Position numbers and translations under genes: made by a program. A model generated the notes under the pieces. It ran no database searches, had not been told where the DNA came from, and saw only the letters and a program-made list of their open reading frames with translations. This document shows, piece by piece, positions 61,250 to 64,000 of a stretch of 64,000 nt of DNA (positions are counted from its first letter, which is position 1; each line of letters opens with the position of its first letter). The stretch comes from JAGOMX01 sp041738135 (GTDB lineage Bacteria; Pseudomonadota; Alphaproteobacteria; JAGOMX01). The stretch lies in the NCBI GenBank assembly GCA_041738135.1, contig JBGSQK010000071.1, positions 1-64,000 of the forward strand, read 5' to 3'.

Positions 61250-61480
61250 CCTTCTCTCCGTCTACTATATGACCAATGCCTTATCTTCATAATACTTTAC
61301 TCCTATAAACATCGTACTAATTTAAATCATCTATAACAGCAGTTATTTTTGATAAATTACTGCTTTTACAATTACTTATTAACTTGACACTATATTGCAC
61401 TGACTAAGTCATTCTGTCAAATATTATTTCGCCTTGGAGTCATACTTTTTTGATATGACAGAGCCAAATGCCACAGCCAA

Positions 61481-62863
61481 TTACGCGCTTTTTTCTAATA
61501 CTTTTGCCCTCTGCGTCCATGTGAGCGCAAAGAAAAATAGTCCTAGCAATGCACTGGCTATGAAAAACATAAATCCACCAGACCAACCCCATATGTCAGC
61601 AATTTTACCAATACCCGCAGCACCGAAAATTCCACCTGCGTAACCAAATGCGCCAGTCAAACCTGTTGCCGTACCAGCAGCTTTCTTAGATGCAAATTCA
61701 GCAGCTGCCACTCCCACTAAAACCTGCGGTCCATAAATTAAAAAGCCCACTCCAAAAAGAAGGATCGTATCCAGCCACATGTATCCCCCAGGCGCCTTCC
61801 AAAAACAAAACAAAGCCAAAGTCAATACGGCCATATAAATGCAACTGACAGGCCCTCTGCGCCCCTTAAAAACCACATCTGATAACCAGCCGGCTAACAG
61901 CCCACCACACAACCCAGCAATTTCAAAGCCAGCTGTTTGATATCCTGACTCAATCAGGGAACTGCCTTTCATTTTTTGCATAAAGGTAGGAGCCCAGGTA
62001 AATGCGCCCAATCGCACAACATATAAGAACAAATTGGCTAAACTAACAAACCAAACAATCTTGTTAGTAAAAACCCGCAGCAAAATTTCTTTGGTACCCA
62101 TATGATCTTCTTCGTTGGCGTCATCTTTATGAACCAAATTCTTATACACTTCCACAGGAGGAAGACCGAGCGATTGAGGGATATCACGCAATCGGTTAAA
62201 CAACAAAACGGAAACGCCCAACGATAGAATTGCTGGAAAGAAAAAAGCTGACTGCCAGCCAAAGTATGATATTAAATATGTTGATGCAAGAAAAGTAATT
62301 GCCCCACCAATGGGTTGCGAACAATTCCATATGGCCCATTTAGTTGCGAGCTCTGGTGAACTAAACCAATGCGTTAACAAACGGGCTACAGGTGGCCAGC
62401 CCATAGACTGAAACCAGCCATTTATTGCCCAACACACGTATAAAAACGTCAAACTTTCGCCATACCCCATAAAAAGATTGACTATAGCGGACCCCACGAG
62501 CCCTATAGTCATTATATAGCGAGGATTAGAACGATCGCAAATATAACCATTAATGAGTTTACCGAATGCGTATACGGCACAAAAAATTGATGTAGTCATG
62601 CCAAGTTCGTAATAACTGTGCCCAAACTCCAACTGTAGAGTCGGAATAACAGCACTGTAATTCAAGCGAATCAGATAAAATGTAGCGTAACCAAACATGG
62701 TAGCAAACAGGATGCGAAAACGCCAATAAGCATAAAGCGAGACTTCCGCTTTATCCATACCACCGTTCATTGAACATAACTCAAGAGTATCCTGTCCCGC
62801 GATTATAGGATTAATATCAGCATCTAATTTCTTAGCAAGATGTGGCAATACCCTTCTCCTCAT
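61481..62863 (-). CDS. Organophosphate:phosphate antiporter family transporter
   Basis: Up to 460 residues with about 12 membrane spans. F-Y-L-I-R-L-N-Y-S-A-V-I-P at the first loop, G-K-L-I-N-G-Y-I-C-D-R-S-N-P-R and G-W-F-Q-S-M-G-W-P-P-V-A-R are the OPA family signatures (GlpT/UhpT). It exchanges a phosphorylated sugar or glycerol phosphate for phosphate, useful inside a host. The annotated ATG 62863 itself overlaps AGGAG, so the start may be TTG 62848, 7 bases after GGAG. Substrate is unknown. Confidence 0.88.
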   Translation of the reverse strand: MRRRVLPHLAKKLDADINPIIAGQDTLELCSMNGGMDKAEVSLYAYWRFRILFATMFGYATFYLIRLNYSAVIPTLQLEFGHSYYELGMTTSIFCAVYAFGKLINGYICDRSNPRYIMTIGLVGSAIVNLFMGYGESLTFLYVCWAINGWFQSMGWPPVARLLTHWFSSPELATKWAIWNCSQPIGGAITFLASTYLISYFGWQSAFFFPAILSLGVSVLLFNRLRDIPQSLGLPPVEVYKNLVHKDDANEEDHMGTKEILLRVFTNKIVWFVSLANLFLYVVRLGAFTWAPTFMQKMKGSSLIESGYQTAGFEIAGLCGGLLAGWLSDVVFKGRRGPVSCIYMAVLTLALFCFWKAPGGYMWLDTILLFGVGFLIYGPQVLVGVAAAEFASKKAAGTATGLTGAFGYAGGIFGAAGIGKIADIWGWSGGFMFFIASALLGLFFFALTWTQRAKVLEKSA

Positions 62864-62982
62864 AATTAAAGATGTTACAGGTTATCAAAAAAAATGCTCA
62901 TAGCAAATCAGTTTTATCAATGTCGGATTTACTCAACCGATTGGTTGTGCTATCACAAAGAAAGGCAAATGACGAGAAAAAA

Positions 62983-64000
62983 ATGTACTCAATAAAATAT
63001 ACAAACATCGATTATGGTCAATTTCCCAACACAAGACTGCGCCGCAATCGCACGTCCCAATGGCTCAGAAGGATGGTTGCTGAAACCGTATTGTCCGTTG
63101 ATGACCTCATTCTTCCCATGTTTGTTCGAGATAAACATTCGTCTTCAGATATACTTTCTATGCCAGGAGTCAAACGTTACAGTTCAGACGAAATCATAGA
63201 TTTTGTTGGACAAGCCCATGATGTAAAAATCCCAGCCATCTGCCTATTCCCCTTCCATGAGAAGGAAAAACGTCATGATAACGTTCTCCAGATGCTGACC
63301 CCTGACAACATATATTGTGATGCCATCAGTAAAATTAAGAAAGCGTTCCCAGATATAGGTATAATAGCCGATGTGGCTTTGGATTGTTATACAAGCCATG
63401 GACAAGACGGCATTGTCCGAGACGGACGCATTGATAATGACGAAACCTTAGAAATCATCTCAGATTATGCGGTCGTTCTCGCTGAATCGGGCGCAGATAT
63501 CATCGCCCCATCGGAAATGATGGACGGCCGGGTAAGCGCCATCAGGCATAAGCTGGACCAGAATGGTTTTCAGGACGTTGCCATCATGTCCTATGCTGCA
63601 AAGTATGCCTCAAATTTTTATGGCCCTTTCCGGGATGCAGTGGGCTCGAAAACGTGTCTTGCCAAAGCCGATAAGCTAACCTATCAATTAGACTTCCGAA
63701 ATGCTCAGGAAGCCCTGCGCGAAGTAGCTCTAGACATTCAGGAAAGCGCTGACATGGTAATGGTGAAGCCTGGCCTACCCTATCTGGACATCGTTAAATC
63801 CGTCAAAGATACCTTTGGTGTCCCCACATTTGTTTATCAGGTCAGCGGCGAATACGCCATGCTCAAGGCTGCCGCCCAAAATGGCTGGCTCGACTTTGAT
63901 AAATGTCTACATGAAACATTAGTTGCTTGTAAACGAGCCGGCGCTGATGGCATACTAACATACGGGGCAATTGAGGCTGCAGAAATAATCAAGAAAGGCC
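62983..64000 (+). CDS. hemB: Delta-aminolevulinic acid dehydratase (3' end cut)
   Basis: From ATG 62983 the frame is open to the window edge (339 codons), close to full length. R-L-R-R-N-R near the N-terminus, D-V-A-L-D-C-Y-T-S-H-G-Q-D-G, the two active-site Lys motifs (S-Y-A-A-K-Y-A-S-N-F-Y-G-P-F-R and M-V-K-P-G-L-P-Y-L-D) and V-S-G-E-Y-A-M identify HemB, which joins two aminolevulinates into porphobilinogen. A Cys in the D-C-Y-T-S motif replaces the usual Pro. It shows that the cell makes its own heme. Confidence 0.96.
   Translation, partial: MYSIKYTNIDYGQFPNTRLRRNRTSQWLRRMVAETVLSVDDLILPMFVRDKHSSSDILSMPGVKRYSSDEIIDFVGQAHDVKIPAICLFPFHEKEKRHDNVLQMLTPDNIYCDAISKIKKAFPDIGIIADVALDCYTSHGQDGIVRDGRIDNDETLEIISDYAVVLAESGADIIAPSEMMDGRVSAIRHKLDQNGFQDVAIMSYAAKYASNFYGPFRDAVGSKTCLAKADKLTYQLDFRNAQEALREVALDIQESADMVMVKPGLPYLDIVKSVKDTFGVPTFVYQVSGEYAMLKAAAQNGWLDFDKCLHETLVACKRAGADGILTYGAIEAAEIIKKG

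Noticed and set aside
63014..63199. Short plus-strand frame
   Set aside because: It lies inside hemB in a different frame; hemB has all motifs.
1..64000. Insertion sequences or prophage
   Set aside because: No transposase, integrase or phage gene is seen; the repeats are non-coding palindromes.

Overview
The window looks like chromosomal DNA of a Gram-negative alphaproteobacterium of modest GC content. Supporting markers are a MipZ-type division ATPase, a DivK-like lone receiver, dnaA next to rpsT, transhydrogenase with a split alpha subunit, and sucA-sucB-lpd and sucC-sucD clusters. Several traits suggest a host-associated or intracellular lineage of the Holosporales/Rickettsiales kind: an organophosphate:phosphate-type antiporter, many small exported orphan proteins, leucine-rich-repeat and F-box-like exported proteins, and dense palindromic intergenic repeats. 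That placement is inference; no rRNA gene is present to settle it.

Layout. 1-2.2 kb: tandem exported Gly/His-rich proteins and three small lipoproteins. 2.2-4.6 kb: two exported orphans. 4.7-7.1 kb: FMN reductase, 3-hydroxybutyrate dehydrogenase and a class III CoA-transferase. 7.2-9.2 kb: rpsP-ffh. 9.4-15.8 kb: small exported proteins, phosphohexomutase, an exported phosphoribosyltransferase-like protein, two LRR proteins and an AT-rich CDP-glycerol-transferase-like gene. 16-19 kb: dnaA, rpsT, Kdo hydroxylase, tRNA-Arg(CCG). 19-21 kb: four small exported or coiled-coil genes. 21-24 kb: DUF1284, an exported biotinyl-like domain, a FliL-like protein, thiL and nusB. 25.4-29.1 kb: pnt operon. 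29.3-32.8 kb: mltA with nucleotide-sugar genes. 32.9-36.5 kb: rpmG, fliQ-fliR-flhB, rplU-rpmA. 37-41.3 kb: an F-box-like membrane protein, peptide deformylase, and an F-box-like coiled-coil protein. 41.6-47.3 kb: 2-oxoglutarate dehydrogenase complex. 47.7-54.2 kb: 3-hydroxyisobutyryl-CoA hydrolase-like gene, receiver protein, rnr, sucCD. 54.3-57.8 kb: RDD protein, two repeat-rich lipoproteins (one frameshifted), and a potC remnant. 57.8-64 kb: mipZ with a J-domain protein, three DUF378 genes, a double cold-shock protein, an OPA-family transporter and hemB, which runs off the end.

How it fits together. The core is TCA-cycle metabolism (all subunits of 2-oxoglutarate dehydrogenase and succinyl-CoA synthetase), NADPH supply, heme synthesis, translation and envelope building. 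Around it sits an accessory layer of signal-peptide proteins. The most striking theme is possible mimicry of the eukaryotic ubiquitin system: two exported proteins with F-box-like segments, two with leucine-rich repeats (one of the cysteine-containing FBXL kind), and two lipoproteins carrying a repeated D-x-x-[LM]-A-x-x-[LM]-Q-x-[ED]-E motif that resembles ubiquitin-interacting helices. None of this is proven by sequence reading alone.

The other strong structural signal is a set of dispersed palindromic repeats. One family has three copies of exactly 119 bp, a second has four copies of 111-115 bp, and two further types are longer or looser. No transposase gene is present in the window.
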